DNA from: Powellomyces hirtus
Taxonomy: Eukaryota; Chytridiomycota; Chytridiomycetes; Spizellomycetales; Powellomycetaceae
DNA length: 64,000 nucleotides
Direction of reading: 5' to 3'
Assembly: GCA_025526995.1 (NCBI GenBank)
Contig: JAHLKG010000028.1
Location: forward strand, 186,001-250,000
In this document: positions 47,708 through 59,225 of the stretch, piece by piece
Numbering within the stretch: position 1 is the first letter of the stretch
Layout of the letters: each line of letters begins with the position of its first letter
Notes under the pieces: generated by a model
Databases searched by the model: none
Told to the model about the DNA's origin: nothing
The model's input: the letters and a program-made list of their open reading frames with translations, nothing else
Translations under genes and position numbers: made by a program

Positions 47708-50700
47708 ATGTCAGCAGCAGCATCAGTAGATTCCCTGGCATGGTCCCGCGACGACGACTACCGTTCGCTATCCGGCACCGAATGCTCGCTCGGATCCGCG
47801 CTCGATTCCGACTACTCCACCAAATGCAAGTTGCGCGACCGCGACGAACGCAAAGCCCAGCAAGTACAACGGCGCGGGGACGCGGAAGTCATGGCTGAGG
47901 GAAAAGCGGCGTTCGCACATCTCAGAAATGTTTTGGGGGATATCCGCAATCAGGTGGAAGCGGAGGGGAGCACAACACAGGAACGCGCGGAACGGTTGGG
48001 TGGGATTGTGGACTATTTGGATAGTGGAAAGTGTACGCCAAAAGATGTGGGGACGGAGCAGGTGGAAATTCAGGGGGCTTTGAATGCTGCGCTGGACGTC
48101 CGGCGGCTCTCGAGACCTGCGATCCGGCCGTCAGGCGGGAGTACACCCTTCAGCGGTGCGCAAACACCCAAGCATAGACAGTTCTCGACCCAAGCTTCTG
48201 TTGTCTGCTCCGAAATCGATGTATGGACACCAGAATCGAAGATGCGAGCTGCGCATTCTGGTCAGTTGGGGACCGACACTCCACCATGGATGGGCGAACT
48301 TGCGCGCAGCTTTGGGCAAGAGCTTTCGGTGATGCTGGAGGACCGAAAGAGAGAAGCCCGGCTGTCATACGATCTGAAAAAGATAACTGCTCGGGCTCAG
48401 AGTCCTCCCGCTCTCGAAAGAATCGATGTCCGAATACAGGATCTGAGACCTGCTAACTCATCACGGCGCATCGTTATTGAGAAACCTCCTAATCCGGGCC
48501 GTCGTCCGGCCGAGCCAGAATATGATCTTCAAATAGAAGATCTTGAACCACGTAGTCCCCAAAAACAGAAGAAGACCGAAAAGCCCCCGGAACAAGAAAC
48601 AACATCTCACTACCACACAGAACTCGATTCTCTCGAGGCCAAAATCGCTAGACTAGAGATAAGCCACAAACACCAGAGCGATAAAGTGGAGCATCTCCAA
48701 ACCCGTGTCGTCACCCTCGAAGCCCTCCTGGATGAGAAAACCCACGAGGTCTCACAACTACGAAGCATGGACAAAGGGCTCCCGCCGCTCGTAGAGTCGC
48801 TTGGACGAAAGATCGCGCGACTGGAAGCGCATCAGAAATCGCAGCCTGATGCCTCGTCGGACGATCTTCGAGTACGCATTGAAGAACTTGAAGAGCTTCT
48901 CAAGCGAAAGGCTGATGAACACGGATTGAAGAATTTGGAAAATAAGCTGACTAAATCATTCAATAGCAAAATCGCGCGGGTGGACGCACATCCGAAGTCG
49001 CAGCCTGATGCGTCGTCGGATGATCTTCGAGCACGCATCGAAGAATTTGAAGAGCTCCTGAAGCTAAAGGCTGATGAACGCGAACTGAAGATTTTGGAGA
49101 ATGGGCTGATTGAATCATTCAATAGCAAAATCGCGCGGGTGGAAGCAGATCAGAAGTCACAAGCAGATCTCCCGAATACGCGTATCGAGGAACTCCGAGA
49201 TCTTCTCAGTCACAAAGCCGATGACAGCAAATTGAAGAATGTAGAGAACGAGCTGTTCAAAATCAACAGCAAAATCGCGCGTGTAGAAGCCGATCAGAAG
49301 GGGCAGCCAGATACCCAGCCAGACGACCTTCGCGCACGGATGGAGGAAGTCGAACATCGTCTCGCTCGCGCGGAGGCAGACCAAAAGTCACAACCAGATC
49401 TCCCGGATACACGTATCGAGGAACTCCGAGATCTCCTCAAACACAAAGCGGACGACCGCGAATTGAAGAATGTAGCGAACGAACTGTACAAAATCAACAC
49501 CAAAATGGCGCGTGTTGAGGCCGATCAGAAGGGGCAGCCAGGTACCCAGCCAGACGACCTTCGCGCACGAATGGAGGAAGTCGAACATCGTCTCGCTCGC
49601 GCGGAGGCAGACCAAAAGTCACAACGAGATCTCCCGGATACACGTATCGAGGAACTTCGAGATCTCCTCAAACACAAAGCGGACGACCGCGAATTGAAGA
49701 ATGTAGCGAACGAACTCAACACCAAAATGGCGCGTGTGGAGGCAGATACCCAGCCGGACGACCTTCGCGCGCGGATGGAGGAAGTCGAACATTGTCTTAA
49801 GCTCAAAGCTGATGAACGCGAGTTAAAGAATCTGGAGAATGGTTTGTCTAAGATCAACAATAAAATCGTTCGTGTGGAGGCAGCCCAAAAGTTACAACCA
49901 GATCTCCCATCGGACACACGTATCGATGAACTCCGAGATCTCCTCAAACACAAAGCTGACGACCGCGAATTAAAGAAGGTAGAGAGCGAACTGCACAAAA
50001 TCAACACCAAAATTGCGCGTGTGGAAGCAGATCAGAAGTGGCAGCCAGATACCCAGCCGGACGACCTTCGTGCACGGGTGGAGGAAGTCGAACATCGTCT
50101 CAAGCTCAAAGCCGATGAACGCGCGTTAAAGAATCTAGAGAGTGGTCTGACCAAGATCAGCAGCAAAATCGCTCGCGTGGAGGCAGACCAAAAGTCGCAA
50201 CCAGATCTCCCGTCGGATACGCGTATCGAGGAACTCCGAGATCTCTTGAAACACAAAGCTGATGAGCGCGAATTGAAGAATGTCGAGAACGGGCTATACA
50301 AACTCAGCAGCAAAATTTCGCGCCTAGAAGCAGACCAAAAATCACAGCCCGACACTTGGCCAGACGAGTTCCGCGCCCAGATCGAGACCCAACTACGACA
50401 AAAGGTCAATGAGCCAGATCTGCGAAAACTGGAGTCTAGTGTCAAGCAGCTGAGCGCGCACGTTGCGCGGCAATTGGGACCGCAGGTGGCAAAACATGAG
50501 AAGAAATTGGGCGAATTGGCAGAACAACACGCAGCTCAGGCTGCTAAAGCGCATGCCGAAACCCGCGACGTGCAGAAACAGATTACACCGCTGATGGACA
50601 AGATTGTGGGTGTGGAGCAAACGCTGGGACATAAATTCAGAGTGGAGGCGGAACAAATCGAAAGACGCTTGATTGCATTCGAAGAGAAGGATATTGTGGC

Positions 50701-53043
50701 TCTCCGCAGAGATTCTGACGAAAACAACACGTCCATCCAAAAAGTGTTCGACGGGCTCGTATCCCTCACGCACGACCACCGCGACGTAACTCGCAAAGTC
50801 CTCGACCTCGAAGCCGCGCTGGGCGCCGTGCGATCCGTCACAGAGCTCGCAAACGAAGTGCTTGCCCTGCGCGCCGACACGCACACCGTTAGCACCAACG
50901 TCGATGCACTGACCATCTACATCCAAAATTTCCAAACTGAAGTCGATGCCACCCATCGAACCCACCAGCAGCAGTTCCGGGATTTGTCGGATGGACAGCT
51001 GTTGATGGGATACATGCGACACCATATTCGCCAGTATGTGACCGAGTTCCTTGGTGAGACGGCCGAGATTATTCAGTTGCAGAGCGGCGCGAAACGACTT
51101 GAGGATACGCTACAGCAGAAGTTCCAGACCACTTTGGAGGAGAAGGTTTCGCAGCTCAAGAGCGCCCACCAGCTTTTGGCTTCTCGTTTGGACGATACTG
51201 CAACATTGTGGAAACTGCTTCAGCCCCAACTTCAGCAATACGTCGCTGACGTTGTTCGTATGGATGGAGAGCGCATGGGCATCGGCGGTCTCCAAACCGC
51301 GGTCGTCCAGCTGAGAACCAAGCAAACGAGCCTCAAAGAGGATGTCGCTGCATTCCAGGCGAAACACGAGATCTTCACTAGAGATGCGTACGCGGGGATT
51401 CACAAAAACCAAGAAACGATGGTCTCCGTCAGCAAGACACTTACGAGTACCAAAGAAGCCATCCGAAGCATTGAGAGCCGAATCGCTGAAAAGTGCACCA
51501 AGGAGTTGAACGTGTGGGCCACGAGCGTTGCCACGCAGCTCAACGCTCTCAAGGCCAAGCAGCATGACCTTGACACCAAAGTATTCCGCCAGAGTAGAGG
51601 TCCTGCGGTTGATATCGAGACGCAAAGTCGAACATCGCAACGGATCGATGCGGTGAACACGGAAATCAACATGTTGAAAGACCGGACAAACATTCTCACG
51701 GCCGGCGTGGAAACACTCAAGGGCGAGATCAAGGGACTGGCTCAAATTCAAACAAACCACCAGACCCAGGAGCGGAAAGGAGACCGCGAAAACGCCAAAT
51801 ACCCACGAGGATCCGCGGTTGACAAACTACGGTACTTTCAATCAGAGGACGATAGGTCCATCTTTACAGGTACCGAAGATAGCTTTGGGTCCGGATACGT
51901 CCCAAACGACCGCGAGCTAGCCCACCTGCGCAGAGAAGTTGAGGAACGGTTACGGACCTGTACGCTGGAAAAACTCATGTTCCACATCCCGACGCGAGAC
52001 GAAGTCAAGAAGATGATTGTAACACACGCTCCAGCAACCGACCGCAAAGTCGGCGAAACGCTGCGGAAGATCCAGAAAGAGGTCGCAGAGTTCAGTATTT
52101 TTAGAGCCAACGCTCCCCCGGTAAATCCCGACAGCCTTCTCGTGGCCATAAAACCCAGTGTCAAGCAATATGTATCCGAGGTTCTTGGGCAAGACCAAGA
52201 GCTCATGGATCTGCGTAACATCCCGCGGCATCTAGAAGACAAGCTGCGGAGCGAATTCAAAGCCACTATGGAAGACCACATGCGGCACATGGGCGCGCAA
52301 GCGCCTCATCCCGACGATCACCTCTCATGTTCCCCTGCACCGTTTGGAAACTACAGACCCAGCTTTGCCCCTCGGAATCGTGATGACGAGCTCAAGAAAC
52401 TGACGCGGGACTTTGATAACAAGCTGTATGAGGTTGCGTGTCAAGTGGCGAATGTCAGCGTACCGAAGCCGATGGCGAGTAGTGGATTTAGCTACTGGGT
52501 ATGGAACTCGGGATCCCTCAAGGCGGACAATTTTATTCCATGGGAATACGAGGCTCAAAACAACGGTAAGTAGAGCCGATCTTTGGAAAAACTCCTCGCC
52601 AAGTCCCAATCTCATCCGGTTTGTCATCTAGATACCGGAAATCTGGCATTCAAAGAGACCGACCCAACCATCCGAATCAGGGATGCGGGGCTATACCAAT
52701 TCGCATTCGGATTCTTCGGCGGCCGAACCCAACCCACCGTTCAGCTCTTTGTCAACAACGACTCGGTCATGTCAAGCATCCATTCGCCGTCATACAGTGT
52801 GCACATTCCTGCGGGCAGGAAGAACGAGAACGGACGGAGTACGCCAGCGGTTACCGGGCTGACCTTGCAGGTAGGAGTCGAAGCAGAAAGGTCGGGGTTT
52901 GTGCGTTGGGAGTGGTACTGATGTCAGTGATATAGGATTTCTTGTCGCTGGGACCAAAGACGCTAATAAAATTGCGTATGGAAGGGTCGAATCCGGGCAG
53001 GGCGGGCATCGGTCATGGATTCTTGGCATTGCGCCGCCTCTGA
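47708..53043 (+). CDS. Long coiled-coil repeat protein with C-terminal C1q/TNF-like globular module
   Basis: Three exons (47708-52565, 52632-52870, 52936-53043), 1734 residues. The start is ATG 47708; the frame is open further upstream but that stretch is T-rich leader. After a Ser/Asp-rich head come near-identical coiled-coil repeats (about residues 350-900), then further heptad-rich coiled coil to about 1600. The last 110 residues form a compact module: GFSYWVWNSGSLKADNFIPW, IRIRDAGLYQFAFGFFGG, TVQLFVNNDSVMSS, SYSVHIPAGR and, after the 65-nt last intron, TGLTLQDFLSLGPKTLIK ending in GHGFLALRRL. The pattern of a GLY-containing strand, hydrophobic strands and the DFLSL ending resembles C1q/TNF-like beta sandwiches on cytosolic coiled-coil proteins; this assignment is from memory of the pattern. 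Without the third exon the module would lack its last strands. Likely an oligomeric scaffold, perhaps cytoskeletal or centrosomal. Confidence 0.83.
48790..50400 (+). repeat. Array of about ten coiled-coil repeats within the coiled-coil gene
   Basis: Imperfect units of about 46-76 codons each begin with KIARVEADQK or KMARVEADQK and continue with RIEELRDLLKHKADDRELKN or DDLRARMEEVEHRL. I count ten starts of the KIARxEA type, with two-part units in the middle (near 49270-49720) that are almost identical at the DNA level, a sign of recent unequal exchange. The frame is preserved throughout. Confidence 0.88.
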
Positions 53044-53469
53044 AAGCTAGGATCAGATCGGTGAAGGGCGACTTTCCCGTACCCTGTTGCCGCTCGTTAG
53101 TCATAGACATAGAGCTTCAGGTTTTTGCCGTACCGTGGCCATTGGTGTTTCTGCTTCTTGTAAATTCTCCTATTCATAACTCAATCAACATTTCATTCAC
53201 GCTATTCATGGTTGTCATTTGCAAATTGGCTTGCGGCAAACCCCGTGTTCGCTCGGCAACTACTTGTGCCAACAGCGAGAGAGGAGTTGCCATTTGTTTC
53301 CCTCAGCGGAGGGTCACATCAATGCATCATCATAAGGAAGACATGAGAGTTGTTAACAGAAAAAGTCCGGTTCGCAGGGATATGCAATGATGTTTTCTAT
53401 TTTGGGATCGTTTATATATGTGAGGCTCAGACATGCAGTCAATGCATAGTGAACATATTTTGCGAAGTG
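53044..53469. other. Tail-to-tail intergenic region
   Basis: About 425 bases between convergent stops (coiled-coil protein and transgelin), AT-rich, with both 3' UTRs. No gene is seen. Confidence 0.55.
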
Positions 53470-54385
53470 TCAGTTCGGCCTTCCGGGATCCGCCCCTCCA
53501 ATTTCACGGCGAGCACCATAAGTTACACCGCTGGAGTTTGCTCCACCGTTGAAGCCCATTTGTTGACTGACCACAGACGTGTCACCACTTCCAACTGTCT
53601 GATCAACAACTTGTCTTCGACCGCCGTAGGCTCCCATACCGCTTTGACTTGCCCCTCCTGACGCGTACGATAAGCAATGCATGTAATGAATTATTCGTGG
53701 AAAACGCGCGCCAGTACCTGCAAATCCCATCTGCAGTCCAATGACATTGTTGCCCTGCCTGAGCTGCTCTTCCGTGAAGGTGACTTCGTGCTTGTCAGCA
53801 AGTTTTGGGCCCAGGACCTGGTCGGCGGGAAGCAGGCCCATCTTGGCCGCGTGACGCGACAAGGCAAAGAGCGTATCGACGACCTGGTTGGGGTTCTTGT
53901 CTTCGTACAAGTCGATGGTTTGGAACTGGTCGTGAGGGGGGACCTGGAATTTGGCGCTGAGAGCCATCAGGAAGGAGTTGATGTTCTCCATCTGTTTGAA
54001 AGGCATTTTCGACGTGTTGAACTTGATGGGCTGATCTGGTGAAAGTTTGTTCACCAGCCTACCATTCCTGGGGTCAAAGACGTTCATGACCAGCGTTAAG
54101 TATGACCCCATAGAGCTTACTTGCACAGAAGGACTCCATCTTTCAAGCTTTCTTGGAAGCCGTCCGCAGGGAATTTCTCGCCAGTCACAGTCTCAATCCA
54201 TTGTCTTGCTTCGGCTTCTCGTGACGGGTCATACTTTGCAGCGGCTTTGGCGGCTGCAACGCGAGCAATTAGCTGCGGGGTCTACCCACCACACGAGGAA
54301 TTATGACTTTTGCCGTCCATATGATGATATACCAGTGCTTACCTAGCTCTTTGTCGAGTCCGTATATGGGAGTGTTGTCAGTCAT
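53470..54385 (-). CDS. Transgelin/calponin-type actin-bundling protein (Scp1-like)
   Basis: Four exons (54385-54343, 54253-54121, 54058-53718, 53657-53470), 234 residues. It begins MTDNTPIYGLDKELAAKAAA, followed by a single calponin-homology domain (about 15-135; EARQWIETVTGEKF, SLKDGVLLCKLVNKL, FKQMENINSFLMAL, QTIDLYEDKNPNQVVDTLFA). Two short calponin-type repeats follow: NVIGLQMGFAGGASQSGM (completed by the last 60-nt intron) and SVVSQQMGFNGGANSSG. Known role: actin-filament cross-linking and stabilisation in cortical patches. The second repeat is an extension; yeast Scp1 has one. The start codon lies only 178 bases from that of the divergent Erv46 gene. Confidence 0.92.
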
Positions 54386-54563
54386 TGTTGCAGTTGCTTG
54401 AGAGACTTTTGGGTGGAATGCGCCGCAAAGATTCCCAAGCGGCGGACATCACCGGCACGCGACGTGCTTCTTGTGCTTGGTTTGTGTTTGACATCACCGT
54501 CACAGCCATTTACTCATCCCACACGAGAATCAGCGGGCGACCACCGCACCTCCTATTACAATA
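54386..54563. promoter_or_regulatory. Compact bidirectional promoter (transgelin / Erv46)
   Basis: Only 178 bases separate the two divergent ATGs, so regulatory elements are probably shared. No specific site is identified. Confidence 0.65.
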
Positions 54564-56254
54564 ATGTCGTCTCTTCGCAGAAGAACCGGCTCAATGGCAG
54601 GCGGAAGCTCGCTTCTGGAGAAGTTCAAGGACTTTGACGCCTACGCAAAGCCGATCGAGGACTTCCGCATCAAAACTACTTCGGGGGCTATGGGTACTGT
54701 GGCCAAAGAGAGAGACCATATGCGGCGCTACAACTGGATGCTCAAACCCTCGTTCTTGACTGTCTATTAGTCACCCTAGCTAGCATGGTGGTGATTGCGG
54801 TGCTTCTTCTCTCGGAGTTCATTGACTGGCGAACGGTGGTCATGCAGCCCAGCTTGGAGGTCGACAAAGCCCGGAATGAAAAGTTGATAATCAATCTGAA
54901 CATAAGTGTCCCACACGTGCCATGCTATCGTACGTACGCCTGCCCGGGGTTAGCTTTGTACTGGGTGGCGAATTTCTGACGCCTATGGTTTGTTAGTACT
55001 GAGCATCGATGTCATGGACGTGGCGGGCGAGCACCAAAACGACGTAGCTTCGTCAATATACAAGATGCGTCTCGACGAGAAGGGCAACCCAATTGAGGCG
55101 AAGAAGTCGGGTGAGGAATGACTGCATTTTGCCTAGTGCACATCTCAAGACCGCTGACGGGATATGGACTGGGGCTACCAGAGGTCGGTGACAGCACCAA
55201 AGAGATGGACCAAGCCGCCGAACGGGCCAAGGACCCAAAGTACTGCGGCAGCTGTTACAGTGCCAATCCCCCGCCAAGCGGTTGTTGCAACACCTGTGAA
55301 GAAGTGCAGAAAGCATATGCAGAGATGGCGTGGTCGTTTCCCGTGAATTCGAGCGCTATCGAGCAGGTACTTTTGTGAAGACATCTGCGGCATGGTCAGG
55401 ATAGACTTTTCATTGACTTGTGGAAACAGTGCGCCAAAGAACACTGGGCAGAGAAGGTCGCAACCCAGTCGCATGAAGGATGCAACATATGGGGCCGTCT
55501 CCAAGTCAACAAAGTAGCGGGCAACTTTCACCTGGCTCCAGGAAAGAGTTTCTCGCAGGGGGGCATGCACGTGCATGATCTTGCGCCCTATCTGGCGCAA
55601 GGCAAGTTTGATTTTTCCCACACCATACATTCACTCTCCTTTGGAAAAAAGGTGGATTTCGCCAATCCGCTCGACTCGGTTACGAAATCTACGCGTATAG
55701 GTAAGAACAAAATGGCACCCTGCTGAATCTTCCTGGCATTGAGTTGATTTTAACGAGTATTTGTGGCATCACTTTTAGCCTATAACATGTACCAATATTA
55801 CCTCAAGGTTGTGAGCACTCGATTCCGATTCAGAAACGGCACAGTGATACATACAAATCAATTTTCTGCCACGGAGCACGAGCGTGACACCACCCCGAAG
55901 AATAGTGTTGGAGGTCTTCCAGGTATGAGCCATCCATTCTGAACAGGATGTCATCAGAATGTCTTATCATTCTCCGCCGCCATATCAGGGGTGTTTTTCA
56001 ATTACGATATATCACCAATGGTGGGTCTCTCTTTGGCACACAAGCACTTCTTTTGAATGTCGCACATCCTAATTCCGTCTCTCTTTGTGTAGCTGGTGAC
56101 ATATACAGAGTATCAGAAGCCGTTTTCACACTTTTTGACGGATATCTGTGCGGTGGTGGGAGGAGTGTTCACTGTTGCGGGAATAGTGGACTCGTTTATA
56201 TTCACTGCGGGCAAACAGCTGAAACGGAAACTGGAGCTTGGAAAGGCCACCTGA
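54564..56254 (+). CDS. ERV46: ER-Golgi cargo receptor Erv46 (ERGIC3 family)
   Basis: Eight exons (54564-54693, 54771-54929, 54997-55110, 55182-55366, 55430-55700, 55779-55922, 55989-56020, 56093-56254), 398 residues, the expected length. The N-terminus (FDAYAKPIEDFRIKTTSGA) precedes the first membrane helix (VTLASMVVIAVLLLSEF). The lumenal domain has INLNISVPHVPCYLLSIDVM, the diagnostic cysteine cluster YCGSCYSANPPPSGCCNTC, EGCNIWGRLQVNKVAGNFH and FDFSHTIHSLSFG. The second helix is AVVGGVFTVAGIVDSFIF with a short basic cytosolic tail (KQLKRKLELGKAT). Erv46 pairs with Erv41 and retrieves escaped ER proteins in COPI/COPII vesicles. One exon is only 32 nt. A 26-nt intron at 55111-55136 is also frame-compatible but too short; the 71-nt alternative used here fits the family better. 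Confidence 0.93.
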
Positions 56255-56264
56255 TTGATTAGGC

Positions 56265-56285
56265 GGGGGGGGGGGGGGGGGGGGG
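56265..56285. repeat. Poly-G tract (about 21 G)
   Basis: An uninterrupted G run starts ten bases after the Erv46 stop codon, within its 3' UTR or just beyond. A run of this length could form G-quadruplex structure; exact length is prone to sequencing error. Confidence 0.9.
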
Positions 56286-56677
56286 AACAATCTAGAGGTG
56301 CATTGTAAATGGAAATGCATGGAGTCCTAAATTTAAAAGGAGAAGCGTTAATGGTGGATGCAGATAGGATTGCCGCTCAACCAACCAAGATTGAGAAAGA
56401 AAGAGCCAGAAAGTGCGCCAAAACGACAGTAGTAGTAGCTTGATGATTACGCAATGACAAACTCGCCCGTCAGTCAAAAAGGGCCGCGCGACAGTCGAGC
56501 AGGTCTTGCCATTTCCCCCACAATTGTCTCTGTTCCCGACGAGAGCAAACAAAAACTTTGACTGACTGGCTGGCTGACAGACACCGTTTCAATTGGGAAG
56601 GAGGCCTGGTGGAAGACCACTGACGGGACGCGACCAGCTACTTTTTCTCCCCCATTTTGTCACTGAACTGGTGGGAA
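56286..56677. other. Intergenic region, no gene recognised
   Basis: About 390 bases between Erv46 and the RING gene, both on the plus strand. It probably holds the promoter of the RING gene. Confidence 0.5.
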
Positions 56678-59225
56678 ATGGGCGCAAGACGACGAGAGGA
56701 CACGCCGGTCTTGGGTACGGACGACTTTGAGGCTCGCGAATACAGACTGCATAACAGGACCGACTGGAGGGACGCGAACTCCACGGGCGGACCCGCTACT
56801 TCCCACGTTCTTTCCTCGTTGCCGAGGTCTGGCAGTGCTGCGCCTGTGCGGCCCCAAAGAACGTCCCGGAAACAGAGCACAGTTTTGTCACCAGATGAAG
56901 TCGATTCGGCAGGGGAAGAAGAGCATCGCAATGGCAACAAGCAGAATGCTTACGATTTTGGGCCGAGTGTCAGGGTCAGTGCTGTTTCAAAGACAATGTC
57001 AAATTCGTGGAGCAATTCGCAAACAACAGCATCCTTGTCCACCGACGAAGGAGAATCGACTGAGGATGAGGAGAACCACTGTGGAGAGAGTAGTTTGTTC
57101 GGGCTTAATGGCACTGGTGGCATAAACGGCACATCCCGACCGAACCCGTCTCAGGGAAGGTCGGACAAGAACTTGCGGAAAGGCAAGGCGGCGGCAACTG
57201 ATCTCAGCTATCGGATCAAAAAGGAAAGCAAGGGCAAAGCTCCAGCAGACCGGTCGACCACCTTCTCGGGAACCAATACAGCCGGTAGCTCATCCCGTGT
57301 TTTGCCTCTAGAAGATCCTGCCCTGCAGTATTATCTTTCAGACGGATGGAATTCAGCAAAGAGGTCGAATACACTTGAAGAGTCGTCGAAAAGCTCGCAG
57401 CCGGAAGACTTCAGACCTCTGTCCGATGGGACACATCGAATACAGTTTACAATGGGCCCTTCTGAAAAAACAAGCGGACGCGAGAGGACAGTGCGAAGTT
57501 CTGCCGCAGAAGATGAAATGTCTACAGTTGTTGAAAGTTCTCAACCAGGACATCGATCTCCGAGAACGAGGCGGAATCCTGAAAGGTCAGCACGACGGGT
57601 GCCGACTGAGCAGCAACTTTGCATTCCCGATGGCACGTGTAGAACGCGAACCCGATCAAATTCACTTGAGATATTGAGTGAGCGCGGAAGGCCGGTGCAG
57701 AGAGTTCCTGTGGAAGAACAGGTTCTAATGCCGGATGGGACGTATCGAACGCACATTACACCTAGCGACGAAGCTATGGCGGAAAGAGCGAGCGGACCGT
57801 CACGGAGGGTAGCCGCAGCTTCCTCATCCAACGCAGGTACAGAAACGTCGTTGGATTACACAGCCGCGCCCATGCAAAGACGAAAACGCCGTAAAACAAA
57901 CACGGGTTCCTCTTCCCATCTTCCTCCAGGGACACGGTCAAGTCAATCGTTGCGAACAGACTCTCAAGCGAATCCAATCGAGGTGATTGACCTGACAAGT
58001 CCTGGTCCGTCTAACCCACGGCGCAATCCTCGCAGTAGCGTCAGTGGGACTGCATCAGGCTCAGGTAGCGAAGAAATTAGACGCCGAAGGCTTCAGGCGA
58101 CAACGGAAATGGCTGACGATGGATTTGTCGAAGGTTTGAGGGAAAGCATGCTTGATGCAATGCCCCCAAGAGCTCCGAGGAGACAGGAGGCAAGCAATGG
58201 TAACAGAATGCGATCTACGCAGCTAGGCCCCCTGTCTGTCAGGGTTGCATCTCGCACTCGGTCATCAGTAAGTACACTTACCTGTTCCCTCGACGTACAT
58301 TACTATGAGTTTGCCTAACCCTGGGAGCAGCAACCTCAGAGACTGGGAGGACGAACGCTTTCTGAGCCTGCACCATCCAGCCACCGGGATCGACCCTCCG
58401 CTCCAAGAACCGCATACGGACTTTCGGACGAAGATTTCGCCCGTCGCCTGCAGGAAGAAGAGTATGGTGCGATCCAGCCGCCTGATGCGGTGAGTACAAT
58501 CTTGGGCTGTACAAGATGTCGCAGTTCTTGACTCATTTCTGATGCAGGCCACCGTTATGTCGCAGCTGGGCAGAGCCTCGCGGTCAATTGGACAGGGCTT
58601 TTACCATGATTTTGCACCCGATATGGAATACCTTCTAGCTATGGAAGCAGCCGGAGGAGATAACTTTGCGGACTTTCACAGCTCTATCGCAGCGATGATC
58701 GAGTAAGAACCTAGTCTTGCTTCAACAACCCATGGCTCGTGCATTAACCGTTTATACCTTCCTCAGTCCACGTGTCGCGTCACATCCGGAGGAATACATG
58801 CGTGACGAGGATCTTGATTACGAGGTTGGCGAACGCTCCGATATTGTTTTGGAGTGGCTAGATGGACTAATCTTAATCTCCATCACAGTCCCTCTTGGCA
58901 CTCTCTGAGCGCATTGGAGATGCACGTCCCAGGGGCCTCACAGAACAAATGATCGGTTCCCTGCCGAGTAGACCTTATACCCCTGGCTGCATGCCTAGCG
59001 ATGAAGCGAAATGCACAGTGTGCCTGTCTGAGTACGAATCGGGGGATTCTTTGAAGGGCACACCGTGTGCGCATTGGTTCCATGATGAATGCTTGGAAGA
59101 ATGGCTCAAACAGAGCAAGACTTGTCCCATGTGAGTACCAGAGCGTTGGCACCCGCAATGCGACGAACAGGATGCTAAGTGAGAAATCGTTACTTTTTAG
59201 CTGCCGCACCAAGATCAATCAATGA
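56678..59225 (+). CDS. RING-H2 E3 ubiquitin ligase with a SUMO-interacting-type motif
   Basis: Six exons (56678-58267, 58331-58489, 58548-58702, 58767-58824, 58889-59130, 59201-59225), 742 residues. The last intron splits the RING; splicing restores CTVCLSEYESGDSLKG with CAHWFHDECLEEWL and CPICRTKINQ, a complete C-x2-C, C-x-H-x2-H-x2-C, C-x2-C RING-H2 at the extreme C-terminus. At about residues 433-441, IEVIDLTSPG matches the hydrophobic SUMO-interacting consensus followed by Ser-Pro. The long N-terminal part is Ser/Arg-rich and disordered, with basic nuclear-type clusters (QRRKRRKTN) and four imperfect repeats built on a PDGTxRT or LSDGxxR core. A helical ARRLQEEEYG segment precedes the RING. 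SUMO-targeted ligase activity is inference. The donor at 58825 (GTTGGC) is unusual. Start: ATG 56678; an in-frame TTG at 56657 is ignored. Confidence 0.85.

Noticed and set aside
47311..52921. Coiled-coil gene ending at the in-frame stop at 52921
   Set aside because: A GTAGGA donor at 52871 and acceptor at 52935 lead to a third exon that completes the conserved C-terminal module (QDFLSL to LALRRL).
55111..55136. A 26-nt intron in Erv46
   Set aside because: Far below the intron size seen in this window; the 71-nt alternative ending at 55181 keeps the frame and fits the family sequence.
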